Numbered from the stretch's first letter, positions 10,576 through 20,658 are shown. The stretch is 64,000 nucleotides of DNA from Hylemonella sp. (GCF_027532185.1 NZ_JAPZSV010000002.1:372001-436000); one strand, 5' to 3'. The notes: a model not told the origin generated them from the sequence alone. Numbers and translations are program-made.

Positions 10576-10669
10576 GACGGGCCTCCCTGCATGGTGAAGC
10601 GGCCAACCGGGTCAGGTGGGGAACCAAGCAGCCCTAACTGTGGAGTCAGTGCCAGGATCCAGGTCCGTC
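10576..10669 (+). ncRNA. ffs: Small bacterial SRP RNA (4.5S RNA)
   Basis: Conserved core GGGTCAGGTGGGGAACCAAGCAGCCCTAA; termini GACGGGCCT/AGGTCCGTC pair; adjacent to dnaX. Confidence 0.88.
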
Positions 10670-10681
10670 ACCTTATTCAGC

Positions 10682-10711
10682 AAGCCGCTGGCACGCGCCA
10701 GCGGCTTTTTT
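10682..10711 (+). terminator. Rho-independent terminator of ffs
   Basis: AAGCCGCTGGC-ACGC-GCCAGCGGCTT hairpin followed by a T run. Confidence 0.85.
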
Positions 10712-10720
10712 CATGCCCGC

Positions 10721-12040
10721 TCACCCTCGCAGTTGGCGCAGCACGCCCTCGCCAGCCCGCTTGCCGCTGGCGAAACAGGCCGTGAGCAGATAGCCACCGG
10801 TCGGCGCTTCCCAGTCCAGCATCTCGCCCGCGCAGTACACGCCGGGCAAGGCCTCACACATCAGATCCGGCGTCAGCGCTTCAAACAGCACGCCACCAGC
10901 GCTGCTGATGGCCTCGTCAATGGGGCGCGCTGCCACGACTTGCACGGGCAAGGACTTGATCGCGGCCGCCAGCTTCTGCGCGTCGTGCAGGTCTTCCTTG
11001 CTCAAGATCTCGTAGAGGATCGCGGCCTTGATACCCTCGATGCCCAGCCGGCTCTTGAGGTGGCTGGAGAGCGAACGCGAGCCGCGCGGGTGACGCACCT
11101 CGGCCAGCACGCGCTCGGCCATCATGTCGGGCAGCAGGTCCAGCCGCAGCGTGGCGTGACCGGAGCGGATGATCTCGTCGCGCAAGAGCCCAGACGCGGC
11201 GTAGATCAGACTGCCCTCGACGCCGGTCGTGGTGGCCACGAATTCGCCCTTGCGTTCGAAGCGTCGCCCCTGGCTGTCCGTGAACGAAATCGCCACGGTC
11301 TTGAACGGCTGGCCGGCATGGCGCGTGGCAAAGTGTTCGCTCCAGCCCACCGGGGCCGGCACAGCCTGCACCGGCAGCGCCTCGCCGTCCGGCGGCAGGA
11401 CGCGCTGTACCGCCACATCGAAGCCGCAGTTGGCCGGCAGCAGCGGCGCCACGGCCACGCCGCGGGCGGCCAGCAGCGGCACCCAGGCACCGTTGGAGCC
11501 CAGACGCGCCCAGCTGCCGCCACCCAGGGCCAGCACCACGGCGTCGGCCTGTGCCTCGGCCCTGCCCTGCGGCGTCTCGAAGCGCAGCGTACGGCCGTCC
11601 TCGGCCCAACCCACCCAGCGGTGCCGCATGTGGAAGGCCACGCCAGGCCCACCATGCCGCGGATGCCGCAGGCGCTGCAGCCAGGCGCGCAGCAAGGGCG
11701 CGGCCTTCATGTCCTGCGGAAAGACGCGGCCCGAGGTGCCAACGAAGGTGTCGATCCCCAGGCCCTGTGCCCAGGTGCGCAGCGTATGCGCACCGAAGTC
11801 GCGCAGCAAGCCTTCGATCTGCGCGCGCCGTGCGCCGTAACGTTCGGCGAAGCGGTCCGGCCCCTCGGAATGCGTGAGGTTGAGCCCGCCCTTGCCTGCA
11901 AGCAGGAACTTGCGGCCCACGGAAGGCATGGCGTCGTAGAGGTCCACGCCCACGCCGGCCTCGATCAGCACCTCGGCAGCCATCAGGCCGGCCGGCCCGC
12001 CGCCGATCACGGCCACTCTTTTGTTCTGCAAGGTTGTCAT
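10721..12040 (-). CDS. Flavoprotein, HI0933/BaiN-like NAD(P)/FAD-dependent oxidoreductase
   Basis: KRVAVIGGGPAGLMAAEVL Rossmann motif; C-terminal GVYCAGEMLDWEAPTGGYLL. Confidence 0.85.
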   Translation of the reverse strand: MTTLQNKRVAVIGGGPAGLMAAEVLIEAGVGVDLYDAMPSVGRKFLLAGKGGLNLTHSEGPDRFAERYGARRAQIEGLLRDFGAHTLRTWAQGLGIDTFVGTSGRVFPQDMKAAPLLRAWLQRLRHPRHGGPGVAFHMRHRWVGWAEDGRTLRFETPQGRAEAQADAVVLALGGGSWARLGSNGAWVPLLAARGVAVAPLLPANCGFDVAVQRVLPPDGEALPVQAVPAPVGWSEHFATRHAGQPFKTVAISFTDSQGRRFERKGEFVATTTGVEGSLIYAASGLLRDEIIRSGHATLRLDLLPDMMAERVLAEVRHPRGSRSLSSHLKSRLGIEGIKAAILYEILSKEDLHDAQKLAAAIKSLPVQVVAARPIDEAISSAGGVLFEALTPDLMCEALPGVYCAGEMLDWEAPTGGYLLTACFASGKRAGEGVLRQLRG

Positions 12041-12047
12041 TCGCTCT

Positions 12048-15000
12048 CTATTGAATCTCTTCTAAACGTCCCGAAGCGCTCAGGAAAGCCGCGCGCACGG
12101 TGGCGCCCGGACTCGCGGCCTGCACCGCCGCGCGGTAGCCGCGCAGCTGGGCCAGCAGCTCTTCCTGATCCTGTGGTCGCGCGGCCGATTTGTAATCGAG
12201 CACCCACCAGTGGCCATCACGCCGGCGCACGAGCCGGTCGATGCGGCGCACGCTGCCCTGCACGGTCACGGGCACTTCATTGGCCTGCCAGTCCACCTCG
12301 GCACCGGACCAGGCCCAGGCGCCCTCGCCCTGCAGGATGCGCTGCGCCAGAGCCTGGGCCTGGCGTGCCTGCGCCGCGTCCAGACCGAACTCGGCCGCGG
12401 CACGCTGCACCTGGGTCGCGCTCCAGTCTCGGGCATCCAGCGCGGCCCATTCGAGCAGGCGGTGCATGGCCTGCCCGATGCGCGCCTCGGGCGTGTCTTC
12501 GTCGGCTGCCGCGGCCGGGCTGCGCGGCGCCTCGAAACGTACATCGGGTAACACTGGCAGGACGATGGCGGCATCGTCCATGGCCGCACGTACGACGCCC
12601 GGCGCACCGTCCAGCGCCAGCGGCGTGCAAGACGGCAGCAGACGCTGCCACCAGCTGCGTCCGCTGTCGGCATGCGGCTGCACCGAGGACAGCACCAGGC
12701 GCTGCCGGGCTCGCGTGAGTGCCACGTAGAGCGCATTGAGCTCCTCGCGCCGGCGCTCGCCCTGCTCTTTCTCCAGGGCTGGGCGCACGCTGGGCGGCAC
12801 GCGGCTTTCGCTCGCAAGAAAGATGAAGGACAGGGGCGCCAAGGCCTCGCCCGGCCAGTCCAGCAGCACGCCCATGGTCTGGGCGCGCTGGGGTGGCGCG
12901 TCGGTATCGAGCAGCAGCACGAGCTCGGCCTCCAGGCCCTTGGCGCCATGCACGGTCAGGAGCTGCACCGCGTCAGCCCCGGCGGTCTGCGGTGCAGGCA
13001 CACCGCCCGCGCGCAGGGCGCGCACCAGACCGTAAGGCGTGGCGTACCGCCCCCCGTCGAGCTGCAGCGCGGCCGACAGCAAAGCCTGCAGATGGGCCCG
13101 CACACCGGCGCGCAGCGTGGCCGGCGCAGCCGCCACAAAACGGGCCAGCACGTCGCCGTCCTCATAGATGGCGTGCAGCGCATCGTGCGGCGGCAGGCTG
13201 CTCACCCAGCGCTGCCAGCGTTGCAGGCGCGCGCCCACGTCTTGCAGGGCTGGCGACCAGCCCTCTTGTTGCAACAAATCAAACCACGGCAACTTCTGCG
13301 CGCGCTGGCGCAAGGCGATTTCGACCAAGGCCTCGTCGGTCAGACCGAACAGCGGCGACCTGAGCACGCGCGCGAGCGAGAGATCGTGTGCGGGCGACAC
13401 CAGCACGTCGAGCAGGGCCACCAGGTCCTGCACCTCGGGCGCCTCGCCCAGCTCAGTCTTCTCGGGCTGCAGGGCCGGAATGCCGAGGGCGCGCAGCTCG
13501 GCCTCCATCGCCGTCAGGCGGTCGCGCTTGCGCGCAAGCACCATGACCTCGCGCGGGTGCAGGCCCGCTGCGATCTGGCCGGCGATCCAGCGCGCGGCCT
13601 GGCGGCATTCGAGCTCGCGCAGCGTGTCTTCGGGCGTGTGGCGCGGCTGGGTCAGGCTGTCGCGCCAGGTGCTGGCAGCTTCCTTCTTCTCTCTCTCCGG
13701 CCGCGGGATCGCGGGCAGGGCCAGCACCGCGCCCGTCTCCTGCGACTCGGTGCTGTGGGCGCGAAAACCGGCGTACTCGCCTGCGTCCCGCGCCTCGCCC
13801 AGCGCGGCGTTGACCCCGGCCAGCACCTCGGGGGCATTGCGGCGCGTGTGGTCGCAGCTCAGCTGCTCGCCGCCGAGTTCACGCACAAAGGCCTTGGCCG
13901 CCTCGAAGACCTGGGGCTCGGCGCGGCGGAAGCGGTAGATGCTCTGCTTGGGATCGCCGACGATGAAGAGCCGCGGCGCCGTCGCCCCGCCACCGCTGCC
14001 GGCATAGCCAGCCAGCCACGCGTGCAGGGCTTGCCACTGCAGGGGGTTGGTGTCCTGGAATTCGTCGATCAGCAGATGGCGCGTGCGCGCGTCCAGCCGC
14101 TCCTGCACCCAGGCGCTGAGCGCCGAGTCCGACAGCAGGTGCAGCGCGGCGCGCTCGACGTCGCTCATGTCCACCCAGCCGCGTTCGCGCTTGAGCGCGC
14201 CGTATTCATCGATCAGCAGGCGCGAGAGCCGCGTCATGCGCTGCTGATAGAGACTGGCTTCATGCTGCTGCTGGGCGACGCAGAGGCGCTGCAGCTCGGG
14301 CTCGGCCTCCTGGGCTGCCTCGAACTTCTGCAGGTTCTTGGTCAGACGGTCGTCGTCCTTGACGAAAAAGGCGGACCGCAAAAGATCCAGGGCGGGAGCC
14401 TGCTCCCCCTGGTCGAGCAAGGCATAAGCCTCGATGATGTCTGCGGCCGCAGACTGTGGCGTCTTGTTTTTCTCCTGCCCCAGCACCCTGGCACGCGCCA
14501 GCCAGCGCTCGCGCACCGCTGGCTGCAACAGCCATTGCACTGGCGCGTCCATCCCGGCGAATTCGGTGTACAGCTCGGCCGCCGACGGCACCGAGCGCTC
14601 GATCACGGCCATCGCATTAGCCAGCATGAACTCCACGCGCCGCTGCAGCGCTGCCTCCAGCGCTTTCTCGGTCTGGCTGCGGCCATGCGTGGCGATCACG
14701 GCCTCGTAGTCGGCGCGCCGTTCGGGCTCGCGCAGCAGACGCGCCTGAAAGGGACGCCAGAGCTGGGCAATGGCCGGCGCATCCTGCTCCAGCAGCTCGT
14801 AGCCCGCGGGTAGGCCCAGCTCCTCCAGCATGGCCATGGGCGCATTGCGCAGCAGGGCCGCGAACCAACTGTGAAAGGTGCGGATCTGCACGCCTCGCCC
14901 CTGCAGCAACAGACCGCGACGCAGCTGGCGCAGCGGCTCGATCAGCGCGGGCGCCTGCGCGGCATCCACGCCACGTATGAGCAGCTGCTGGCGCAGCTCG

Positions 15001-15266
15001 TCATCGCTCTTGTGTGCGAAGCCCTCCAGCCATTCCATGAGGCGCTGGCGCATCTCGCCCGCGGCCTTCTTGGTGAAGGTGATGGCCAGGATCTCATGCG
15101 GGGCCGCGCCTTCGAGCAGGGCGCGCAGGATGCGCGAGACGAGCATCCAGGTCTTGCCCGCACCGGCGCAGGCTTCGACCACCACGTGGCGTTGCGGGTC
15201 ACAGGCGATCTTGTAGAAGTCTTCGCGGCTGACAGGGGCGTTGTTGCGTTCGTAGGCGGGGGTCAT
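12048..15266 (-). CDS. addA: UvrD-type helicase/nuclease, AddA-like double-strand-break repair subunit
   Basis: Walker A VEACAGAGKTWMLVSRILR, DEFQDTNPLQWQAL, C-terminal PD-(D/E)XK-like VLDYKSA. Start set to MTPAYERNN. Confidence 0.85.
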   Translation of the reverse strand: MTPAYERNNAPVSREDFYKIACDPQRHVVVEACAGAGKTWMLVSRILRALLEGAAPHEILAITFTKKAAGEMRQRLMEWLEGFAHKSDDELRQQLLIRGVDAAQAPALIEPLRQLRRGLLLQGRGVQIRTFHSWFAALLRNAPMAMLEELGLPAGYELLEQDAPAIAQLWRPFQARLLREPERRADYEAVIATHGRSQTEKALEAALQRRVEFMLANAMAVIERSVPSAAELYTEFAGMDAPVQWLLQPAVRERWLARARVLGQEKNKTPQSAAADIIEAYALLDQGEQAPALDLLRSAFFVKDDDRLTKNLQKFEAAQEAEPELQRLCVAQQQHEASLYQQRMTRLSRLLIDEYGALKRERGWVDMSDVERAALHLLSDSALSAWVQERLDARTRHLLIDEFQDTNPLQWQALHAWLAGYAGSGGGATAPRLFIVGDPKQSIYRFRRAEPQVFEAAKAFVRELGGEQLSCDHTRRNAPEVLAGVNAALGEARDAGEYAGFRAHSTESQETGAVLALPAIPRPEREKKEAASTWRDSLTQPRHTPEDTLRELECRQAARWIAGQIAAGLHPREVMVLARKRDRLTAMEAELRALGIPALQPEKTELGEAPEVQDLVALLDVLVSPAHDLSLARVLRSPLFGLTDEALVEIALRQRAQKLPWFDLLQQEGWSPALQDVGARLQRWQRWVSSLPPHDALHAIYEDGDVLARFVAAAPATLRAGVRAHLQALLSAALQLDGGRYATPYGLVRALRAGGVPAPQTAGADAVQLLTVHGAKGLEAELVLLLDTDAPPQRAQTMGVLLDWPGEALAPLSFIFLASESRVPPSVRPALEKEQGERRREELNALYVALTRARQRLVLSSVQPHADSGRSWWQRLLPSCTPLALDGAPGVVRAAMDDAAIVLPVLPDVRFEAPRSPAAAADEDTPEARIGQAMHRLLEWAALDARDWSATQVQRAAAEFGLDAAQARQAQALAQRILQGEGAWAWSGAEVDWQANEVPVTVQGSVRRIDRLVRRRDGHWWVLDYKSAARPQDQEELLAQLRGYRAAVQAASPGATVRAAFLSASGRLEEIQ

Positions 15267-15290
15267 TGTTTTTGCCTCCCGGCAGGGGTG

Positions 15291-15716
15291 GCTCTCCCCC
15301 CCCCTATCCCCCCCGCCCCGGAGCACGCGCTTCGCGCGTGCGGGGCGTCTTGCCCATCATGGGTGCGCAACGGCAACGCCGTTGCTTGGCACCCCCGCCA
15401 GGGCGGGAAGGGGAGCCAGATTTGGCAATTGGTTTCTGGATACGCTTCTACGACGCCAACGTCGCCACCGCAGTGTGCACGCCTTAATTTCACGCTAACG
15501 GTCGTAGAGAACATGACTGCTTCGATATTCCTCCGGCTGGCCGCTATGCGCCAGCGATCGAGCCATTGACTACGACCGTAGCCGAGAAATCTCGGCACGC
15601 AATTCCAGATCGCAAACTTACCCTCGTAGAAGCGCAGCCGGCGCGACGAAACAGAATCGGGCTCCCCCTTCCCGCCCCGGCGGGGGTGGGAAGGGGGCGG
15701 GGGGGGATAGGGGGGA
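15291..15716. repeat. Imperfect long inverted-repeat element with C/G-rich ends
   Basis: CTATCCCCCCCGCCCC near the left end and GGGGGGGGATAGGGGGG near the right end; inner arms GGGCGGGAAGGGGAGCC / GGGCTCCCCCTTCCCGCCC, CGCTTCTACGA / TCGTAGAAGCG and ACGGTCGTAG / CTACGACCGT share one centre near 15538. Confidence 0.7.
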
Positions 15717-15732
15717 GTGAGACTGCGAGCAC

Positions 15733-18231
15733 TCATGACTCACTCCAAAAATCCTTACGACACAACCCCCGCGCTGCACAAGTCTCGCAAACCTTCCCCT
15801 CCCCCAACGCCGGCATTGCCGCCCCCTCAGCGATCCGCCGCAGATCACTGATCAAACCCTCGATCAAGGCGTCCCGCACCGCCACCACATCCTCCTGCTC
15901 GACGGTACGACAGCCTTCGCGCTCACCCACGTTCACGTAGGCTGCGCGCAAAGTGTCCTCAGGCTGCAGGGCCGCATAGAACGCCAGCTGCGTGTCCTCC
16001 AGCGGCTCGCGGATGCGATCGCGTGTCGTCTGCAAGGGCTCGGTCTTGTAGTCGATGAGCAGCTTCATGCCCTCTGGGCCGCGATCGATGCGATCCAGGC
16101 GACCGAACAGGGTCAGGGCGCCCAGCGGCTGCTCGGCATCGCGCTCGCTGTCGGCGTAGCGCCAGCCTGCGGCCTCGTGCTGGGCCAGCCAGTCCAGATA
16201 GCCCTCGCGCATGCGAGGCCAGGCCGCCATGAAAGGCAGGAATTCGTCTTCGGCCAGACGCTGCGCGCGCACTTCTTCGACCGCCGCGGCATCGAGCAGC
16301 GCACGGCGGCGGGACCGCTCCGTGCTGTCGAGTCCGGCATGGAAGCGCTGCAGCACGGCGTGCAGCCAGAGACCGACATCGCGTTTATCAAGCTCGCCCT
16401 CGATTTCCTCCGCCTCTTTCAGGCCGAGCTGGCGCAGGGCGAAGTAGCGGTAGGGGCAATAGCGCAGGTCCTGGTAGGCGCTGGCCGAGATGCGTGTTAA
16501 CGTGAGTGCAGGCGCAGCCGGCGCAGGCTGCGCCACCGGCAAGGGGTTCAGCCCACGCGCGTGCAGCGGGTCCGGCGCAGCCTGTGCGTCCGCATCACCG
16601 CGTGCCAGCTGCACCAGCGGGCTGGGCAGCAAGGGCTCGCCGCCCTCGTCACTGCTGCGCCAGAGCACGTCGACCTGCGGCCGGGCCAGGGCATCGGCCC
16701 AGGCCGCGCGCAAGGCGGCTTCGAGCGCCTCGCGCACCGGCAGGCCCAGGGCCGCGCGCTGCGTCGCTGTCCACACCCCCGCGGGCTCGGGCGATACCGG
16801 CAGGCGCACCTCATCGCAGCCCGGCAGCACCACGGCGGCGAAGTCGCGCCCCAGCATCTGGGCCAGCGGCAGCAGCACGGCCTGCTCCTGCGCTGGGTAT
16901 GCGGGCTTGAAGCTCGCAGATTCGAGCACCTGATCGACCCAGCGCGTGAAGTCGGCCAGGTTCAGGCGGCGCCGGGCCCACAGGGCGTCAGGTGGCAGGA
17001 TCGACGCTTCGGCCAGTCGCAGCGCAGCCAGCACGTCGGCACCGGCCAGGTCCTCCTGCAGCAAGGTCCACTGGCCCGTGGCCTGCAGCTGCCCACGCAG
17101 CACCCCCAGCCAGTCGGCCAGAGGACGTGTGCCCTGCAAGGGCGCGCGCCAGGCCTCGATCTGCAGCAGCAGCTCAGGCAGGGTCGAAGACGCGCGCACG
17201 TCCAGGGTCTGGGGCACGTGGCGCCAGGCCCGTTGAGGCCGTCGGCGCAGTGCGGCTTCCAATTCGCGCAGGGCCTGGGCGTCACAGGTCGGCACATGCT
17301 TGAGCCAGTCCAGCACGGCGTCGCTGCTCGCGTTCCAGGCCGCGGCACGCAAAGCTGCCATGAGCTGAGCACCGGCCCGGCTGGTCGAGAGCTTCCAGCC
17401 GGTCTCGTCGCGCATCTGCACGCCATGGCTGGCCAGCATGGCGCGCACGCGGCGCGTGAGCGCGCGGTCGGTCACGGCCAGGGCCACGGGCGTGCGGCCC
17501 GCCTCCAGATGGCGCAGCACGCAGGCCGCGGCGCGCAAGGCCTCGTCCTGCGCATCGGCCGCCTCGTGAAAGAACAGCGTGGCCCCGGCCGCGCCGATCG
17601 CCGGCACCTCCAACAGCTGCAGACGCTCACCCCAGGCCGCTTGCAGGCCGGCGTGCAGCGGGTCGGGCTGCAAGCCAGGCACGACGACCAGGCAATCGAC
17701 GGACGCGATCAGCGCCGATGAAAAAAGGATATCGCCGGGATAGGAAGAATGCGCCACCCAGGCGACGGCCACCTGGGCCACCTGGGCTTCAAGCGCCAGC
17801 ACACCGGGGTCCAGCCCGGTCAGCGCGGCCCCAAGCGCACGCTGCCCCCAGGCCGCGCGCGCCTCGGGCGGCACCGCCGCTGCCACCGGCGCAAGTTCGC
17901 GTGCCGAGTCCAGCAGCAGGGGGGTGGCCAGCTCGGCGCGCTCGCGCAGACCGGCCTGCTCCAACAGGGCGCGGGCGGTGAGGACGTCGAGGGCCGCGTC
18001 GCCGCTGTAATCGGTGGGCGCGGGGCTGTGGCCACCGAGACTGTGGCACCAGTTCTGCGTGGTCTCGAAGCGCGGCGCAAAGCCTTGCGGGTGCAGGCGG
18101 GCCCAGCAACGCGCGGCCTGCGGCATGAGCTGCGCATAGGGCAACAGGACCACGGTGCGGGCCGGATGTGCCTTGCGCGATCGCATGGCGCTGGCGATGC
18201 CATGAAGCCACTGTTGCCAACGTTGATCCAT
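15733..18231 (-). CDS. addB: PD-(D/E)XK nuclease family protein, AddB-like subunit
   Basis: C-terminal RLDRIDRGPEGMKLLIDYKTE nuclease motif, Cys cluster CETCAARGLCRKDFW; paired with addA. Start set to MDQRWQQWL. Confidence 0.78.
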   Translation of the reverse strand: MDQRWQQWLHGIASAMRSRKAHPARTVVLLPYAQLMPQAARCWARLHPQGFAPRFETTQNWCHSLGGHSPAPTDYSGDAALDVLTARALLEQAGLRERAELATPLLLDSARELAPVAAAVPPEARAAWGQRALGAALTGLDPGVLALEAQVAQVAVAWVAHSSYPGDILFSSALIASVDCLVVVPGLQPDPLHAGLQAAWGERLQLLEVPAIGAAGATLFFHEAADAQDEALRAAACVLRHLEAGRTPVALAVTDRALTRRVRAMLASHGVQMRDETGWKLSTSRAGAQLMAALRAAAWNASSDAVLDWLKHVPTCDAQALRELEAALRRRPQRAWRHVPQTLDVRASSTLPELLLQIEAWRAPLQGTRPLADWLGVLRGQLQATGQWTLLQEDLAGADVLAALRLAEASILPPDALWARRRLNLADFTRWVDQVLESASFKPAYPAQEQAVLLPLAQMLGRDFAAVVLPGCDEVRLPVSPEPAGVWTATQRAALGLPVREALEAALRAAWADALARPQVDVLWRSSDEGGEPLLPSPLVQLARGDADAQAAPDPLHARGLNPLPVAQPAPAAPALTLTRISASAYQDLRYCPYRYFALRQLGLKEAEEIEGELDKRDVGLWLHAVLQRFHAGLDSTERSRRRALLDAAAVEEVRAQRLAEDEFLPFMAAWPRMREGYLDWLAQHEAAGWRYADSERDAEQPLGALTLFGRLDRIDRGPEGMKLLIDYKTEPLQTTRDRIREPLEDTQLAFYAALQPEDTLRAAYVNVGEREGCRTVEQEDVVAVRDALIEGLISDLRRIAEGAAMPALGEGKVCETCAARGLCRKDFWSES

Positions 18232-18289
18232 GGTTTCTGTCACAATGCCGCAACTGTAGCCGCAACGCCTAGATACAAAGGAGCCCATG

Positions 18290-18625
18290 ATGGCCAGCGA
18301 CCTCATCAAGCATGTTTCCGACGCCTCCTTCGAAAACGACGTCCTCAAATCCGACCAGCCGGTGCTCGTCGACTACTGGGCTGAGTGGTGCGGTCCGTGC
18401 AAGATGATCGCCCCCGTGCTCGACGAAGTGGCCGGCACCTACCAGGGCAAGCTGCAGGTGGCCAAGATGAACGTGGACGAGAACCGCGACATCCCTGCCA
18501 AGTTCGGCATCCGGGGCATCCCCACCCTCATGCTGTTCAAGGGCGGCCAGCTCGCCGCGACCAAGGTGGGCGCCATGAGCAAGGCCCAGCTGACGGCCTT
18601 CATCGACCAGCAACTCGCGGCTTGA
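18290..18625 (+). CDS. trxA: Thioredoxin
   Basis: [17 protein letters not shown] active site. Confidence 0.96.
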   Translation: MASDLIKHVSDASFENDVLKSDQPVLVDYWAEWCGPCKMIAPVLDEVAGTYQGKLQVAKMNVDENRDIPAKFGIRGIPTLMLFKGGQLAATKVGAMSKAQLTAFIDQQLAA

Positions 18626-18672
18626 CCGCGATTCGGCAAACGACCGCCTGACCTTCCCGTCAGCTGCCCGCC

Positions 18673-18710
18673 ACGGCCGCCAGACCCCTTGTGGGCGGCG
18701 GCCGTTTTTC
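18673..18710 (+). terminator. Rho-independent terminator after trxA
   Basis: ACGGCCGCC ... GGCGGCCGT stem followed by TTTTTC. Confidence 0.75.
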
Positions 18711-18837
18711 CTGTCATAATCAAACCCGATCGCCGGTTCCCTGTCGGAGCCGGTTCGAGTTCCCGGCAGGCCGACCCCGCGTCGACCCGCCCTCACACCT
18801 CCCCCCGTCTGACCGAATCCCCTCCGGGACGCCATCC

Positions 18838-20103
18838 ATGCACTTAAACGAACTCAAGGCCCTGCACGTCTCTGAACTGCTGCTGCAGGCCGAAGCGCTC
18901 GAGATCGAAAACACCGGCCGCATGCGCAAGCAGGAGCTGATGTTCGCCATCATCAAGAAGCGCGCCAAGGCCGGTGAACAGGTGTTTGCCGACGGCGTGC
19001 TGGAAATCCTGCCGGACGGTTTTGGTTTCCTGCGCAGCCCCGATTCGAGCTACACCGCCAGCACAGACGACATCTACATCTCCCCCAGCCAGGTGCGCCG
19101 CTTCAACCTGCACACCGGCGACATGATCGAAGGCGAAGTGCGCACGCCCAAGGATGGCGAGCGTTACTTCGCTTTGAATAAGCTGGAGAAGGTCAACGGC
19201 GGCTCGCCCGAGACCAACAAGCACAAGGTCATGTTCGAGAACCTGACCCCGCTGTTCCCCAAGGTCCAGATGAAGCTGGAGCAGGACGGTCTCAAGAGCG
19301 AAGAGAACATCACGGGCCGGGTCATCGACATCATCGCCCCCATCGGCAAGGGCCAGCGCGCCCTGCTGGTCGCCCCGCCCAAGAGCGGCAAGACCGTGAT
19401 GATGCAGCACATCGCCCACGCGATTGCCGCCAACTACCCCGACAGCCACATGATGGTGCTGCTGGTCGACGAGCGCCCGGAAGAAGTGACCGAAATGCAG
19501 CGCACCGTCAAGGGCGAGGTGATTGCCTCGACCTTCGACGAACCCGCCGCCCGCCACGTGCACGTGGCCGAGATGGTGATCGAGCGCGCCAAGCGCCTGG
19601 TTGAACTCAAGAAGGACGTGGTGATCCTGCTGGACTCCATCACCCGCCTGGCCCGCGCCTACAACAACGTCGTGCCCTCCTCGGGCAAGGTGCTGACCGG
19701 TGGTGTGGACGCCAACGCCCTGCAGCGCCCCAAGCGATTCCTGGGCGCGGCCCGCAACGTGGAAGAAGGCGGCTCGCTGACCATCATCGCCACCGCCCTG
19801 GTCGACACCGGCAGCCGCATGGACGAAGTGATCTTTGAAGAATTCAAGGGCACGGGCAACAGCGAAATCCACCTGGACCGCCGCCTCTACGAAAAGCGCG
19901 TCTTCCCCTCCATCCAGCTCAACCGCAGCGGCACCCGCCGCGAAGAACTGCTGCTGCAGCCCGAAATCCTGCAGAAGACCCGCATCCTGCGCCAGTTCCT
20001 CTACAACATGGACGAGATCGAGTCCATGGAAATGGTGCTCAAACAGATGCGCGCCACGAAGAACAACAACGAGTTCTTCGACATGATGCGGAGGGGCGGC
20101 TGA
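18838..20103 (+). CDS. rho: Transcription termination factor Rho
   Basis: [15 protein letters not shown]..., [23 protein letters not shown]; 421 aa. Confidence 0.97.
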   Translation: MHLNELKALHVSELLLQAEALEIENTGRMRKQELMFAIIKKRAKAGEQVFADGVLEILPDGFGFLRSPDSSYTASTDDIYISPSQVRRFNLHTGDMIEGEVRTPKDGERYFALNKLEKVNGGSPETNKHKVMFENLTPLFPKVQMKLEQDGLKSEENITGRVIDIIAPIGKGQRALLVAPPKSGKTVMMQHIAHAIAANYPDSHMMVLLVDERPEEVTEMQRTVKGEVIASTFDEPAARHVHVAEMVIERAKRLVELKKDVVILLDSITRLARAYNNVVPSSGKVLTGGVDANALQRPKRFLGAARNVEEGGSLTIIATALVDTGSRMDEVIFEEFKGTGNSEIHLDRRLYEKRVFPSIQLNRSGTRREELLLQPEILQKTRILRQFLYNMDEIESMEMVLKQMRATKNNNEFFDMMRRGG

Positions 20104-20232
20104 CGCGCCCCACCCCAGGCTGCGCGGAGGGGCGCACCCAGTGGCCCGGCAAAGCCGGTTCCCCGGGTGCCCGCGGCGAATACCAAGGAGCCCTGGCTGA
20201 CTTGGCATTAGCGCAAGTCCTTGATTTTTCTG

Positions 20233-20238
20233 TATAAT
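20233..20238 (+). promoter_or_regulatory. Putative -10 box (TATAAT) upstream of rpmE2
   Basis: Exact TATAAT in an AT-rich pocket 66 bp upstream of the start; no clear -35. Confidence 0.5.
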
Positions 20239-20304
20239 CTCGCGTTTTCGGCGGAAAGTAGTCTGGAATAGGCCGGGCCGGCTCCCGCAGATGAGGAAGA
20301 AATC

Positions 20305-20565
20305 ATGAAAGAAGGCATTCACCCCAACTACCGCGACGTGTGCTTCCAGGACATGTCCAACGGTTTCAAGTTCGTGACCCGTTCCTGCGCCAACGCCAAG
20401 GAAATGATCAAGATGGAAGACGGCCGCGAACTGCCGTGGATCAAGCTGGACACCACGAGCGAGTCGCACCCCTTCTACACCGGTACCCAGAAGTCGGTGG
20501 ACAACATGGGCGGTCGCGTCGAGAAGTTCCGCAACCGCTTCGGCAAGAACGCAGTCGCCAAGTAA
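20305..20565 (+). CDS. rpmE2: 50S ribosomal protein L31 type B
   Basis: MKEGIHPNYRDVCFQDMSNGFKFVTRS...; lacks the C-type zinc motif. Confidence 0.95.
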   Translation: MKEGIHPNYRDVCFQDMSNGFKFVTRSCANAKEMIKMEDGRELPWIKLDTTSESHPFYTGTQKSVDNMGGRVEKFRNRFGKNAVAK

Positions 20566-20586
20566 TCGGTCTCCGTCGTTCAGCCC

Positions 20587-20618
20587 AGGGCAGCCCGGTT
20601 CACCGCGCTGCCCTTTTC
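20587..20618 (+). terminator. Rho-independent terminator after rpmE2
   Basis: AGGGCAG ... CTGCCCT stem followed by TTTT. Confidence 0.7.
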
Positions 20619-20658
20619 ATTTCCGGAAACGCCTGCCGTCTCTGGCATCATCGCCGCC

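Noticed and set aside
8934-10637. 567-aa plus-strand ORF antisense to dnaX
   Set aside because: Shadow ORF with Arg/Gly/His-rich composition; dnaX motifs are unambiguous on the other strand.
10591-10785. Short ORF over the SRP RNA region
   Set aside because: It overlaps the structured ffs RNA and its terminator; no coding support.
12672-14813. 713-aa plus-strand ORF antisense to addA
   Set aside because: Shadow ORF; no coherent domain, and it overlaps helicase motifs of addA.
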